From positions 19,906-83,905 of the forward strand of contig JBMNOE010000010.1 of the NCBI GenBank assembly GCA_050942895.1: DNA of 64,000 nucleotides, given 5' to 3'. The DNA comes from JBNRMR01 sp050942895. GTDB taxonomy: Bacteria > Bacillota > Clostridia > Christensenellales > UBA1750. A program made the position numbers and the translations under genes. Position 1 is the first letter of the stretch; each line of letters starts with the position of its first letter. This document shows positions 54,735 to 63,932 of the stretch, in pieces. The notes under the pieces were generated by a model that saw nothing but the letters and a program-made list of their open reading frames with translations, searched no databases and had not been told where the DNA came from.

Positions 54735-55679
54735 TCATCCTTTCAACGCTCCGACCATGATGCCTTTGACGAAATATTTCTGCATGAAGGGATAGATGAT
54801 CAGCATGGGCAGCGTTGATACCACGATGGAGCTGTATTTAATCAACTGAGCCTGGCGTTGCATCTCCATAATGGCCTTGGAATCACCGCCGCTTCCCGCG
54901 ATGTTTAGCGCCGCGCTGGAGGAGGATACAAGCACTTCGCGAAGCACCAGTTGCAGGGTGAATTTTTCAGGTTTGGTTAGATAGATCATGGCGTTAAAGT
55001 ATTCATTCCAGCGAAAAACGACGTGGAACAAAATGAGCACCGAGATGATCGCCGGCGAAACCGGCAACACAACCTTGAAGAAGGTGCGCAGGTTGCCGCA
55101 GCCGTCTATCTGCGCCGCTTCGACGATGCCGTCGGGAATTGAGCTTTGGAAGAAGGCCCGCGCCACCGTCATGTTGTAGACGGATAGGGTTGTAGGCAAT
55201 AGCACCGCCCACATAGTGTTGTTCAGATTCAAATATCGCACCACCAGCAGATACGTAGGGATTAAGCCGCCGTTGAAAAACATCGTGAAGATGAGAAGCT
55301 TCATCACAAGCCCTCTGAGGGGCAGATTTGGGCGGGACAGCGCATAGCCGCCGCACAGGGTGACGATCAGATTCATCACTGTGCCAACAACAGTGTAGAT
55401 GATGGTATTGCCATAGGCCCGCCAGATTGACGGCGTTTGCAGCAACTTATTGTAGCCCGACAGATTAAAGCCCACCGGCCACAGCAGGACCTTACCGCCG
55501 TTTACAGCGTTGGGCTCGCTCACAGAGGCGATCAGGAGCCAATACAGGGGGTATAGTATAATGAACAAAAAGATAAGGATGATGATCAGATTCGTTGTGT
55601 CAAAGAGCTTGTCTCCAAATGATCTGCCGATGCCTGACCGGCGCTTGACGGCCCTGTCTTTTCTTTCTGCCAACTGCAT
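54735..55679 (-). CDS. CUT1 ABC transporter permease, LplC-type
   Basis: 314 residues, six membrane helices. The ATPase-contact EAA loop is seen in VEAAQIDGCGNLRTFFKVVLPVS (about residues 200-220). Long periplasmic first loop (PNAVNGGKVLLWPVGF) typical of LplC. Forms the channel with the next upstream-encoded permease (13 bases away). Imports the same sugar as the binding protein. Confidence 0.9.
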   Translation of the reverse strand: MQLAERKDRAVKRRSGIGRSFGDKLFDTTNLIIILIFLFIILYPLYWLLIASVSEPNAVNGGKVLLWPVGFNLSGYNKLLQTPSIWRAYGNTIIYTVVGTVMNLIVTLCGGYALSRPNLPLRGLVMKLLIFTMFFNGGLIPTYLLVVRYLNLNNTMWAVLLPTTLSVYNMTVARAFFQSSIPDGIVEAAQIDGCGNLRTFFKVVLPVSPAIISVLILFHVVFRWNEYFNAMIYLTKPEKFTLQLVLREVLVSSSSAALNIAGSGGDSKAIMEMQRQAQLIKYSSIVVSTLPMLIIYPFMQKYFVKGIMVGALKG

Positions 55680-55692
55680 GGTGCCTGCCTCC

Positions 55693-56631
55693 TTACCAAA
55701 GCGATGTTTCGCCCAGCGAGCGGGCGATCCTGTTGACAGTGATCAACAAAATGCAGTTGATCACCGAATTAAAGACATTTACCGCCGTGGAAAAACTGTA
55801 TTGTGCGTCCTGAAGGCCAACCTTGTAAACATAAGTAGAGATAATCTCCGAAGTGCTGGTGTTGAGCGGTGTTTGCATCAAAAAGGCCTTTTCATAGCCA
55901 ACGCTCATTAGGCTTCCGGCGTTTAAAATTAGCAGAGTGATGATGGTGGGCATTATGCTGGGGATATCGATATGCAAAAGAAGATGTATCTGGTTTGCGC
56001 CGTCGCAGCGCGCCGACTCGTAGAGCGTGGGATCAATGTTAGTCAAAGCGGCTATATATATAATGGAGCCCCAGCCGACGTTTTTCCACACATCAGACAG
56101 CACATACAGATGCTTAAACGCGCTGGCGGAGCCGAAGAAATCGAGGTCAGGGCCGCCCAGGGCTACGATCAGATGGTTGACCATGCCGGTTCCGGGCATG
56201 AAGAATATGCGTAACATGCCAACCAATACCACGGTGGAGATGAAATGTGGCGCATAGGAAGCCGTTTGAAAGAATTTTTTAAAACGCGCAAATCGCAGCT
56301 TGTTTACCAACAGCGCCAGTATTATGGGCAGTGGAAACCCGGCCAGCAAAGAATAAACAGATAGGGTAAGTGTATTGCGGATCAGCACCGCAAAATTATA
56401 CGAATTTACGAAACGCTTTATATGCTTAAGGCCGACCCATGTGCTTCCCCAGATGCCTTTCACAGGAGAGTATTCCTTGAAGGCAATGAGAACGCCGTAC
56501 ATAGGGCCATATGCAAATATCAACAGCAGAATCAAAGCGGGAAGCAACAAAATGTATAGCTCCCATGCTCTCCCCAATCGGCGCTTTGGCCGAGGAAAGA
56601 GCCTATTAACGGCTTTATCAGCGGTACTCAT
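55693..56631 (-). CDS. CUT1 ABC transporter permease, LplB-type
   Basis: 312 residues, six membrane helices, first gene of the minus-strand operon. LYILLLPALILLLIFAYGPM is the first helix; EAA-like loop YESARCDGANQIHLLLHIDIPS follows the fourth. ATG 56631 has gggagg six bases upstream; the 16-codon extension to 56679 has none. Driven by the promoter at 56719-56747. Confidence 0.9.
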   Translation of the reverse strand: MSTADKAVNRLFPRPKRRLGRAWELYILLLPALILLLIFAYGPMYGVLIAFKEYSPVKGIWGSTWVGLKHIKRFVNSYNFAVLIRNTLTLSVYSLLAGFPLPIILALLVNKLRFARFKKFFQTASYAPHFISTVVLVGMLRIFFMPGTGMVNHLIVALGGPDLDFFGSASAFKHLYVLSDVWKNVGWGSIIYIAALTNIDPTLYESARCDGANQIHLLLHIDIPSIMPTIITLLILNAGSLMSVGYEKAFLMQTPLNTSTSEIISTYVYKVGLQDAQYSFSTAVNVFNSVINCILLITVNRIARSLGETSLW

Positions 56632-56718
56632 AATGACCTCCCGTCTTGATCCGTCTCTAAGCTTTGCTCTTTTTAGCATATTTGGTTAATTAAATGCGCT
56701 TATTTTGGTTATGAATAG

Positions 56719-56747
56719 ATGATATCACAAATATTATTTCGTGTCAA
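56719..56747 (-). promoter_or_regulatory. Promoter of the importer/hydrolase operon
   Basis: Minus strand TTGACA (56747-56742), exactly 17 bases, TATCAT (56724-56719). Downstream, around the start point, are the motifs ataaccaaaataa and ttaaccaaa, which recur before the regulator gene and may be operator half-sites. Confidence 0.75.
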
Positions 56748-56759
56748 CAAAGTTTTATA

Positions 56760-56788
56760 TTGATTTATATGCTTAAATATGATAAATT
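56760..56788 (+). promoter_or_regulatory. Candidate promoter of the LacI-type regulator
   Basis: TTGATT (56760-56765), 17 bases, TAAATT (56783-56788). AT-rich surroundings lower its weight. Leader of about 120 bases with ttaaccataaaataa at 56881-56895. Confidence 0.4.
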
Positions 56789-56917
56789 ATTAAGTATAGC
56801 AGATGTGCAATCCTTAAAACTTGCCTAGTTACCAAAAAACGTCAAAACCCTCTAAAAATCGGTGGTAAATTACAATTTATTTAACCATAAAATAAGATTA
56901 ATGTAGGATGTGGAGCA

Positions 56918-57958
56918 ATGATTAAAATTGTGGATATCGCAAAGGACATGGGCTTATCGGAAGCAACGATTTCCAACGCTTTATCGGGAAGGGGCCGCAT
57001 GAAGGCTCAGACCCGTGCGGCTATTATCAGCCGTGCCCAAGAGATGGGATACACCCCGCCGGTGCGCGCAAGAAAAAAGTCACAGAACTCGCTGATTGTT
57101 ATTGCGGAGGACCTTAGAACCTCTTTTGTATGCCATATTCTGGAGGGAATACGCGAAGCTGCGCAAGAGGAAGGGCTGTTTCTGCCCATATACAACCTTG
57201 GAATGCAAGGAGTATCCGCGGACTCCATGCCCGAAGTCAAGGATATTAACCAAGCCGTCGAGGCGCTGATAGGCAGCCTTGCAGCACCGGTTGGCGGCGC
57301 AATCTATGTCGCACAATATCCAAGGCTTATGAGCGGCTTGATGGCCGGCATGTCTTTCCCGGTGATATCAGCCTTTTGCACTCGCGAAAGCGGCGTTCCC
57401 TGCGTTCATTATGATGATAAACAGGGCGCATACATTGCTGTGAATCATTTGATTGATTCAGGGCGGAACAATATCGCCATGATCAGCGGTCCCATCGACT
57501 CCATCGGCATGATTTACCGCACCAGCGGCTATCAGCGCGCTCTTGTCGATCGGGGTCTTGCCTTCAATCCCCTTCGTATGCGCATCGGTGATTGGAGCAT
57601 GCGCAGCGGCTATGCGGTGACTAAATCACTGCTCAATGAAGATGGAAGAATCGATTCCATATTCGCCCAAAATGACAACATGGCTCTGGGAGCGCTTTAC
57701 GCAATCCATGAAAAAGGCCTGCGGGTCCCCGAGGATATCTCCATCGTCGGATTTGATAATTCCAAAACTGCCAGTACCAGCATACCCCAGTTGTCCAGCG
57801 TGTCGCCGCCTTTTGTGCAGATGGGGCAACAGGCATTTCAGATGGCCATGGACATGCTGGAGAAAAAGAATGTTGGCAACATTCAAAACGTGTTCATTCC
57901 CTGCACGCTGGTGCACAGGGGAACAACTATTGACGTCGACGAAAAAACACAGGATTAA
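56918..57958 (+). CDS. LacI/GalR-family transcriptional regulator
   Basis: 346 residues. N-terminal helix-turn-helix IVDIAKDMGLSEATISNALSG (residues 4-25) and hinge region, then a periplasmic-binding-protein-like sensor domain (AVNHLIDSGRNNIAMISGP, DSIFAQNDNMALGALYAI, VPEDISIVGFDN). The usual VS-x-TV-SR is here S-EATISNAL, within family range. Divergent from the importer operon and upstream of the second hydrolase set, so it probably controls both in response to a sugar. ATG 56918 with aggatg/tggag upstream. Confidence 0.92.
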   Translation: MIKIVDIAKDMGLSEATISNALSGRGRMKAQTRAAIISRAQEMGYTPPVRARKKSQNSLIVIAEDLRTSFVCHILEGIREAAQEEGLFLPIYNLGMQGVSADSMPEVKDINQAVEALIGSLAAPVGGAIYVAQYPRLMSGLMAGMSFPVISAFCTRESGVPCVHYDDKQGAYIAVNHLIDSGRNNIAMISGPIDSIGMIYRTSGYQRALVDRGLAFNPLRMRIGDWSMRSGYAVTKSLLNEDGRIDSIFAQNDNMALGALYAIHEKGLRVPEDISIVGFDNSKTASTSIPQLSSVSPPFVQMGQQAFQMAMDMLEKKNVGNIQNVFIPCTLVHRGTTIDVDEKTQD

Positions 57959-58011
57959 TAAGATAAGGATGTCGTTCGTCTTACTTAACAATTATTGAAG
58001 AATAGGGGATA

Positions 58012-58077
58012 GCTGCTGAATGGCGGTCATCATTTGCAGGAAGCACATACCTGCAAAAGTCTTTCAGCAACAATTTT
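58012..58077 (+). terminator. Complex hairpin after the regulator gene
   Basis: Outer stem GCTGCTGAA...TTCAGCAAC encloses an inner perfect hairpin TTTGCAGG-aagcacata-CCTGCAAA, and is followed by aattttt. Probably terminates the regulator message. The rest of the 477-base gap (57959-58435) has no recognisable gene; a 62-codon frame at 58192-58380 is not convincing. Confidence 0.55.
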
Positions 58078-58435
58078 TAAGCCTTACGTAAGCTGATTTT
58101 AGGTGGGTTGATCAGGGCTTGAACCGGTTCGCCGCAAACATTAGGCTAAAACATAATTTATATCCGTATTACCGGCCATGCCTGCTGATACATGAAGTCA
58201 AAGCAGGATGTAAGGCCGGGCGGTATCCAATGGTTTAAATGTCCTGATTCGCGACCATCCCTGCCATGCTGTATGCTTTTGATATCTATGAGAATTGAAA
58301 TGCGGGAAAACGGAAAACTCCCACACGGAGAAATGAAGAAAGAACAAAGCAAAAAATACATATTAAAACTATGGCGATAAATAAGCGAGGCCTGATGGCC
58401 GGTATATCATCTAACTAACGGAGGAGGATCGGGAA

Positions 58436-60427
58436 ATGAAACATCTTTCATTGAGCGGCTTCACGGCAAGCCTTAGCGCCTTAGAGAAATGCGACGGAGG
58501 CTTTATTATGACCTGCGACGCATTGGAGCCTGCGCGTGCGGTTTACAAAGGAAGCCTGGAGGGCTTTGCACAGGCCAAATATCTTTACGCAGATGTTGAG
58601 TCGGAGCTTGCGCCACATGCTTCGCCGGTGGTTAACTTTGAGTTTTGGAGCCATGAAAATGAGACCGATCAACCGGATATGACAATACGTCTGACCTGTC
58701 TGCCCAAGATTAAAACGCGCCTGATCGTACCGCTGGAGGCATTGAATGCGCAAAAGATTTTCCTTAAACGCACCCCGGGCAGCTTTCGGGGCTTTGTCAC
58801 AGGTGTGAAAGTGGAGCCGTCCCGGCTGGGCAGGTTCGCCATCGGGCTGAGGGAATATTGGTCCGAGCAGCGGGTATGCTTTAGCGAAGTTGCACTGACG
58901 GATGAAATGCCGGAAGTGCCGGTGCCTGATGTTCCGTTGATTGATGAGCTTGGTCAATGGATGCAGAGGGAATGGGAGGGCAAGTCCACCAGCGTGGAGC
59001 AAGTAGTTGATAGATTGCAGGCGCAGCTTGATGAAAGCAAGGCCTGCGCAGAATTTCCCGAACGGAGCAGGTATGGCGGATATACCGGCCTGCGTTTTGA
59101 GCCCTCCGGATTTTTCACCACCGCGCAAAAGGAGGGGAGACATTATCTGGCCGATCCCGACGGTTACGCATTTCTTTCCACCGGAATAGACGGGACCAGC
59201 CCCCGTGTGGAGTGCCCGGTGGAGGTTGTGCGCAGCTTTTTTTCCTGGCTTCCCCCTAGCAATGGCGCCTTTGAGGATGCCTGGTATATAAGCCGCGGCG
59301 GCGATCAGATGGTGGATTTCCTACGTGTGAACCTAATACGCGCCTTTGGCAGCAAATGGCTGGAGGCTTGGGCTCAGATTACCAGGGGCCTTTTTTGTCG
59401 CTGGGGCTTTAACACTCTGGGCAATCATTCGCAGCTTGCGCAATTGCCCGGGCAGAAGATTCCCTATGTGCACAGCTTGCTTGGGTTTCCCACCACGGAT
59501 AGGCTGATTTACCGCGATTTCCCCGATGTGTTCAGCCGCCAATATGAGGCAAGCGCCCAGGAATATGCGGCCCAGCTTGCTCCTTTTGCCCAGGATCGCT
59601 ATCTGATCGGCTATTTTATGCGCAATGAACCGGAATGGGGGTTTGCCGAAGATCTTGAGATCGCCGCGGAGCTTTTGCGTCACCCGGATAAGGAGCTTGG
59701 CTGCAAGCAGGAGTTCATCCGGTTTATGAAGGAACGCTATGGCGAAATCGATGCCCTCAACGCCGCATGGGATGTTTCTCTGGCGGAGTTTTCGAAGCTC
59801 AAAGAGCCAATGCAGCCTCCGGAAACCCTCGCTGCCAAGCGTGACTTGAACGATTTTTCCTACCGGATGATCCGCGAATACATACGGGTGCCTGCCTTGG
59901 CGCTGCGCGAGGTGGACCCAAACCATCTGAACCTTGGGATGCGCTATGCATTTATCCTTTACCCGAACCAGTGTGCCGGCAAGGAGTTCATGGATGTGTT
60001 TTCAATCAACTGTTATAAGATTGACCCATCTAAGGTTCTGTCGGACGTGACGAACATGGTCAAAATGCCGGTGCTTATAGGAGAGTTTCACTTTGGCTCC
60101 ATCGACAAGGGCCTGGGAAGCACGGGTATAATCGGCGTGAAAACACAGAAGGACAGAGGGCTTGCCTATCAGCGCTATTTGCAGGCATGTGCCCTGAACC
60201 CTTACTGCGTGGGCGCCCACTGGTTTACGCTGTATGACCAGTCTTGCATGGGCAGATTTGATGGAGAAAACTACCAGATTGGTTTGTTGGACGTTTGCAA
60301 CAGCCAGTATGTGGAATTTATTGACGGAATTATCAATACCCATCAGCTTTTATACCCATTGGCCGCAGGGCTTATAGCCCCACAGAATCCCTGCCCGGAG
60401 CCGGCAAAGAGCAACATCGCCTCATGA
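58436..60427 (+). CDS. Cytosolic clan GH-A glycoside hydrolase, GH50 (agarase)-like, paralogue 2
   Basis: 663 residues, same architecture as the gene at 48517: N-terminal sandwich, then barrel with acid/base Glu in YFMRNEPEWGF (about 398) and nucleophile Glu in LIGEFHFGSIDKG (about 549), GAHWFTLYDQ and GRFDGENYQIGLLDV near the end. Shared blocks show paralogy, but much of the first 180 residues has diverged, so the two may act on different linkages or chain ends. No signal peptide. A strong ggaggagg site precedes ATG 58436. The DUF5107/TPR gene follows 77 bases on, probably co-transcribed. Confidence 0.75.
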   Translation: MKHLSLSGFTASLSALEKCDGGFIMTCDALEPARAVYKGSLEGFAQAKYLYADVESELAPHASPVVNFEFWSHENETDQPDMTIRLTCLPKIKTRLIVPLEALNAQKIFLKRTPGSFRGFVTGVKVEPSRLGRFAIGLREYWSEQRVCFSEVALTDEMPEVPVPDVPLIDELGQWMQREWEGKSTSVEQVVDRLQAQLDESKACAEFPERSRYGGYTGLRFEPSGFFTTAQKEGRHYLADPDGYAFLSTGIDGTSPRVECPVEVVRSFFSWLPPSNGAFEDAWYISRGGDQMVDFLRVNLIRAFGSKWLEAWAQITRGLFCRWGFNTLGNHSQLAQLPGQKIPYVHSLLGFPTTDRLIYRDFPDVFSRQYEASAQEYAAQLAPFAQDRYLIGYFMRNEPEWGFAEDLEIAAELLRHPDKELGCKQEFIRFMKERYGEIDALNAAWDVSLAEFSKLKEPMQPPETLAAKRDLNDFSYRMIREYIRVPALALREVDPNHLNLGMRYAFILYPNQCAGKEFMDVFSINCYKIDPSKVLSDVTNMVKMPVLIGEFHFGSIDKGLGSTGIIGVKTQKDRGLAYQRYLQACALNPYCVGAHWFTLYDQSCMGRFDGENYQIGLLDVCNSQYVEFIDGIINTHQLLYPLAAGLIAPQNPCPEPAKSNIAS

Positions 60428-60504
60428 TGCAGCTTGCTTCTTGGCTGGATCAAAATAGGCTGCAAAAATAAATACTTATCACTGTACGCGCAAGGGAGGT
60501 TCAT

Positions 60505-63500
60505 ATGAGTAAGACAAACGCACCGGTTACCGCACTGGTGGAAACGATGATCATTCCTACTTATCCTCCGCCACTGCCCGAGGAAGTGCCGATCTATGCT
60601 GAGTTCCGCAATCACCAGGGCACGACGGGCAACCCCTATCCTAACCGTCCCGTGACCCATGTAGACCAGAAAACCTGCCGGGATGAGCCTTATGAGGTTA
60701 TCCGTATGGAGAACGATTATATCCGCCTTATAATAATCCCTGCGCTGGGCGGGCGGATATTTGAAGCCTATGACAAGACCACCGGATATGACTTTCTCTA
60801 CCGCCAGCATGTGATCAAACCCGCGCTCATAGGCGCATATGGTTCGTGGATATCAGGGGGTATGGAGTTTAACTGGCCATTTCATCACAGACCTTCAACC
60901 TTCATGCCTGTAGACTATTTCATTGAGTATCAGCCGGACGGAACGGCCATCACCTGGCTGTCTGAGCATGACCCGGTTGACCGCACAAAGGGCATGGTCG
61001 GCATCGTGCTTCATCCGGACCGCGCATTTTTTGAAACGCGGATGAAGGTCACCAACCGCACACCCTTGGCGCATTCTTTCCTCTGGTGGGAAAATGCTGC
61101 GGTTTCGGTAGATGAAAACTATCAGATCATATTCCCGCCCGATGTTTCTTATGTTGTCCATCACCATCATCAGCGCCGTACGCGGCTGACCTATCCCGTT
61201 GCGCAGGGGGAATACGCAGGGGCATATTATGAGCAGCCCACGGACATAAGCTGGTTTAAAAACTCTCCCACTGCCACTTCCTACTTTGCTGCCGCATCAA
61301 AATACGATTTCTTCGGCGGCTATGACCACGGTAAAAATTGCGGCATCATCCATATAGCGGATCATCACACCTCGCCTGGAAAGAAAATGTTCACCTGGGG
61401 GCTGAGCGCCATCGCAAGATCCTGGGAAAGCGCTCTGACCGACAACGATGGCCCATATATCGAGTTGATGGCCAGCTCCTATTCGGATAACCAACCGGAT
61501 TTTACTTGGATTGAGCCCTATGAAACCAAGAGCTTTTCCCAGTTCTGGTATCCTGTTTCAAAGATTGGGGCGGCTACCTTCGCTACCCTGGACGCCGCCA
61601 TATGCGTGGACATGGAAAAAGGAAGGCTAAGCCTTCAAACGACAGGTTTTTTTCCTGATGCGTCCATCAAGCTTATATGCGGGGAAAACACCCTGCTAAG
61701 CCGACGGATGGATTTTGAGCCCGGAAAGGTATACAGCTTTGATTTTGAGGCTCAGGAGAAAAACATTGCTGCCATTCTTTGTGCGCAAAATGGCGAAGCT
61801 TTGCTGGAGTATGAAAAGCAACCTGCAGATACCTTGCATATGCCGGAAAAAATCGAGGCTATCCCCGTACCCTCACAGATGAAAACCCCTCAAGAGCTGT
61901 ACCTGGCCGGGCTTCACTTTGACCAATACCGCGATCCCACCATCCGGCCGGATGTGTACTATGAAAAGGCCCTTGAAAGAGATCCGCAGTTTATACCGGC
62001 GCTGATCGCTATGGGTGAGTACTGTTATCGCCGGGCCTTTTATGACAGAGCTGTAAAATACCTGGAAAGAGCAGTTGATGCCCAGTGCCAATACAATAAA
62101 AATCCACCGGATGGCACTGCCGGTTATCTGCTGGGCAAGACACTCATTGCTCAAGAGGAATATGGCAGGGCTTACGACGTACTATCCAAAGCGGCATGGT
62201 CCGGCCCAACCGTAGCCAAAGCGATGACTGCCATCGCCGCACTTGACGGAAGAAAGGGAGATTACCGGTCTATGCTTCGTCACAGCTCAGAGGCTGTTTC
62301 CCGCGCCGTAGAGCATCCGGTGGCAATCATATATGCGTCGCTTGCAAGCTTCAAGCTGGGCGATGCGGAAGGTGGACGGGCAAGGCTTGAGAACTTGCTC
62401 CAAAGGGATCCTCTCAATCATCTGGCGCGCTGTGCGGCTTTGATCGTTGATAATCAGCCCATGGAGGCGCTTTTGCCGCTTATGCGCAGCGATCCATCCC
62501 AAACCTGTTTGGACATCGCCTTCGATCTGATGGCAGCGGGCTTTTTCGCGGAGGCGGCGCAACTGCTGGAAGCTATTTCATCGCCCACTACCGCGCTGGT
62601 GCATTATACTTTGGCAACCCTTTATGACCGGCTTGGCGACCCAGAAGCAAAAGCCATACAGATGGAAGAAGGCCGCATTAAAACGGAATGCGGGGCATTT
62701 CCTCACCGCCTGGAGGAAATCGCGGTTTTGCGCCGTTGCCTTGACCTCAGGCCTGACGATGCAAATGCGGCGAATCTGCTGGCCTGCGCCCTTTATGGCA
62801 AGGGCCATCACGCTCGGGCCGCGCAGCTTTGGCAAACCGCCGCTCAGCTTAAACCCGATCAATATATGTACAAGCGCAATCTCGCCATGACATATTACTC
62901 TTACCTTGGCCGCAGGCAGGATGCGATGCAGCTGCTAAAGGAAGCGGCCTTTTTAAACCCGGACAGCCAGCAGGTGCTCTTTGAGCTTTGCCATGTCATG
63001 TCGAGCCTTGGCGTTCCCGGGAAGGAGCGAGCGCAATATATACAGGCGCAGATCGGCAGGCGTCAGGCCCGCGACGACATCGCTTTGGAGCTGGTGAAGG
63101 CCCATAATGCAAGCGGCGACTACGAGACGGCACTCACCACGCTGCTCGCCCATAGGTTCATACCGGCGGAGGGCGGTGAGTTTGCTATTGCCTCACAGTA
63201 TATGTTCTCAAAGCTGGCCCTGGGCAGAAGAGCTCTTGCGAAGGGGCTATATCAGGAAGCGCTGTTGCAGTTTAGGGAGGCCCAGGAACTGCCGCCATGC
63301 CTTGGCTCCGGCTTTTGGGGTGTTAATATGCTGGTTCCCGCACGCTATTATGAAGCACTGGCCCTTTCTAAAGCCGGGCAGGAAAGGGAGGCGAACCGTT
63401 TGCTTAAATCCCTTTTATCCCATGCCAGCCACAGAAGTGCTGACTATGTCTACTACTATGCGCTCAGCTACCGGCATATTGGCGATGAACTTCAGGCGCG

Positions 63501-63759
63501 GGAACTGATGAACCGGTCGGTAAAAGCCTGGGAAGCGCAGCTCAAGGCAAAGGACATCGGCTGGTATGGCACAAGCGCCGCATATCTTTCCTTCTGCAAT
63601 GCGCCGTCAGCTCTGCGCAAAGCAAGTGCAAATTATCTGCTGGGGCTTTCCAAGCTCTACGAGGGTGATTCAAAGTCAGCAAAAGAATTCTTCAAAAAGA
63701 GCCTTGCGGAGCACCCGGACAACTTAAACTGCCAACTCGAGCTGGAGCTGCTCGGGTAA
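60505..63759 (+). CDS. DUF5107 domain protein with tetratricopeptide repeats
   Basis: 1084 residues. Residues 1-360 match the DUF5107 pattern (VIRMENDYIRLIIIPALGG, GAYGSWISGGMEFNWPFHH, SYSDNQPDFTWIEPYETKSF), a beta-supersandwich fold like galactose mutarotase/sugar-processing domains. LIIIPALGGRI is the mutarotase-like N-terminal strand. Residues about 440-1084 are a long TPR array (ALIAMGEYCYRRAFYDRAVKYLE, RRCLDLRPDDANAANLLACALYGK, LGLSKLYEGDSKSAKEFFKK). No signal peptide. Such proteins recur in polysaccharide loci but no activity is established that I can cite with certainty. Start ATG 60505 with gggaggt about seven bases upstream. Hydrolytic or epimerase function possible; scaffold role for the TPR part is a guess. 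Confidence 0.8.
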   Translation: MSKTNAPVTALVETMIIPTYPPPLPEEVPIYAEFRNHQGTTGNPYPNRPVTHVDQKTCRDEPYEVIRMENDYIRLIIIPALGGRIFEAYDKTTGYDFLYRQHVIKPALIGAYGSWISGGMEFNWPFHHRPSTFMPVDYFIEYQPDGTAITWLSEHDPVDRTKGMVGIVLHPDRAFFETRMKVTNRTPLAHSFLWWENAAVSVDENYQIIFPPDVSYVVHHHHQRRTRLTYPVAQGEYAGAYYEQPTDISWFKNSPTATSYFAAASKYDFFGGYDHGKNCGIIHIADHHTSPGKKMFTWGLSAIARSWESALTDNDGPYIELMASSYSDNQPDFTWIEPYETKSFSQFWYPVSKIGAATFATLDAAICVDMEKGRLSLQTTGFFPDASIKLICGENTLLSRRMDFEPGKVYSFDFEAQEKNIAAILCAQNGEALLEYEKQPADTLHMPEKIEAIPVPSQMKTPQELYLAGLHFDQYRDPTIRPDVYYEKALERDPQFIPALIAMGEYCYRRAFYDRAVKYLERAVDAQCQYNKNPPDGTAGYLLGKTLIAQEEYGRAYDVLSKAAWSGPTVAKAMTAIAALDGRKGDYRSMLRHSSEAVSRAVEHPVAIIYASLASFKLGDAEGGRARLENLLQRDPLNHLARCAALIVDNQPMEALLPLMRSDPSQTCLDIAFDLMAAGFFAEAAQLLEAISSPTTALVHYTLATLYDRLGDPEAKAIQMEEGRIKTECGAFPHRLEEIAVLRRCLDLRPDDANAANLLACALYGKGHHARAAQLWQTAAQLKPDQYMYKRNLAMTYYSYLGRRQDAMQLLKEAAFLNPDSQQVLFELCHVMSSLGVPGKERAQYIQAQIGRRQARDDIALELVKAHNASGDYETALTTLLAHRFIPAEGGEFAIASQYMFSKLALGRRALAKGLYQEALLQFREAQELPPCLGSGFWGVNMLVPARYYEALALSKAGQEREANRLLKSLLSHASHRSADYVYYYALSYRHIGDELQARELMNRSVKAWEAQLKAKDIGWYGTSAAYLSFCNAPSALRKASANYLLGLSKLYEGDSKSAKEFFKKSLAEHPDNLNCQLELELLG

Positions 63760-63814
63760 TTCGAAAGGAGTGACACTCCATAAAGGCGATATCAGAACCG
63801 TCAAAAAGGGCGAC

Positions 63815-63905
63815 GGCAGGCCCACCCACCCACGCCACGAAGCGCATGTGCTAAGCACATGCGCTTCGTGGCTCCCAAAGGGTCTTTCTGAAAAGCAAGG
63901 GGCGC
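63815..63905 (+). repeat. Family II two-hairpin element, copy C
   Basis: Box GGCAGGCCCACCCACCCACG (63815-63834), then a perfect 18-base stem 63834-63872 with a three-base loop (arms begin GCCACGAAGCGC and end GCGCTTCGTGGC), TCCCAAAG, a short second hairpin CTTT-ctga-AAAG and caaggggc. Starts about 55 bases after the DUF5107 gene, same direction. Confidence 0.8.
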
Positions 63906-63932
63906 TTACGCCGGCCGAAATTCGCCGTATAT

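Noticed and set aside
58192..58380. 62-codon plus-strand frame between the regulator and the second GH50-like gene
   Set aside because: No ribosome site and no recognisable pattern; probably chance or old debris.
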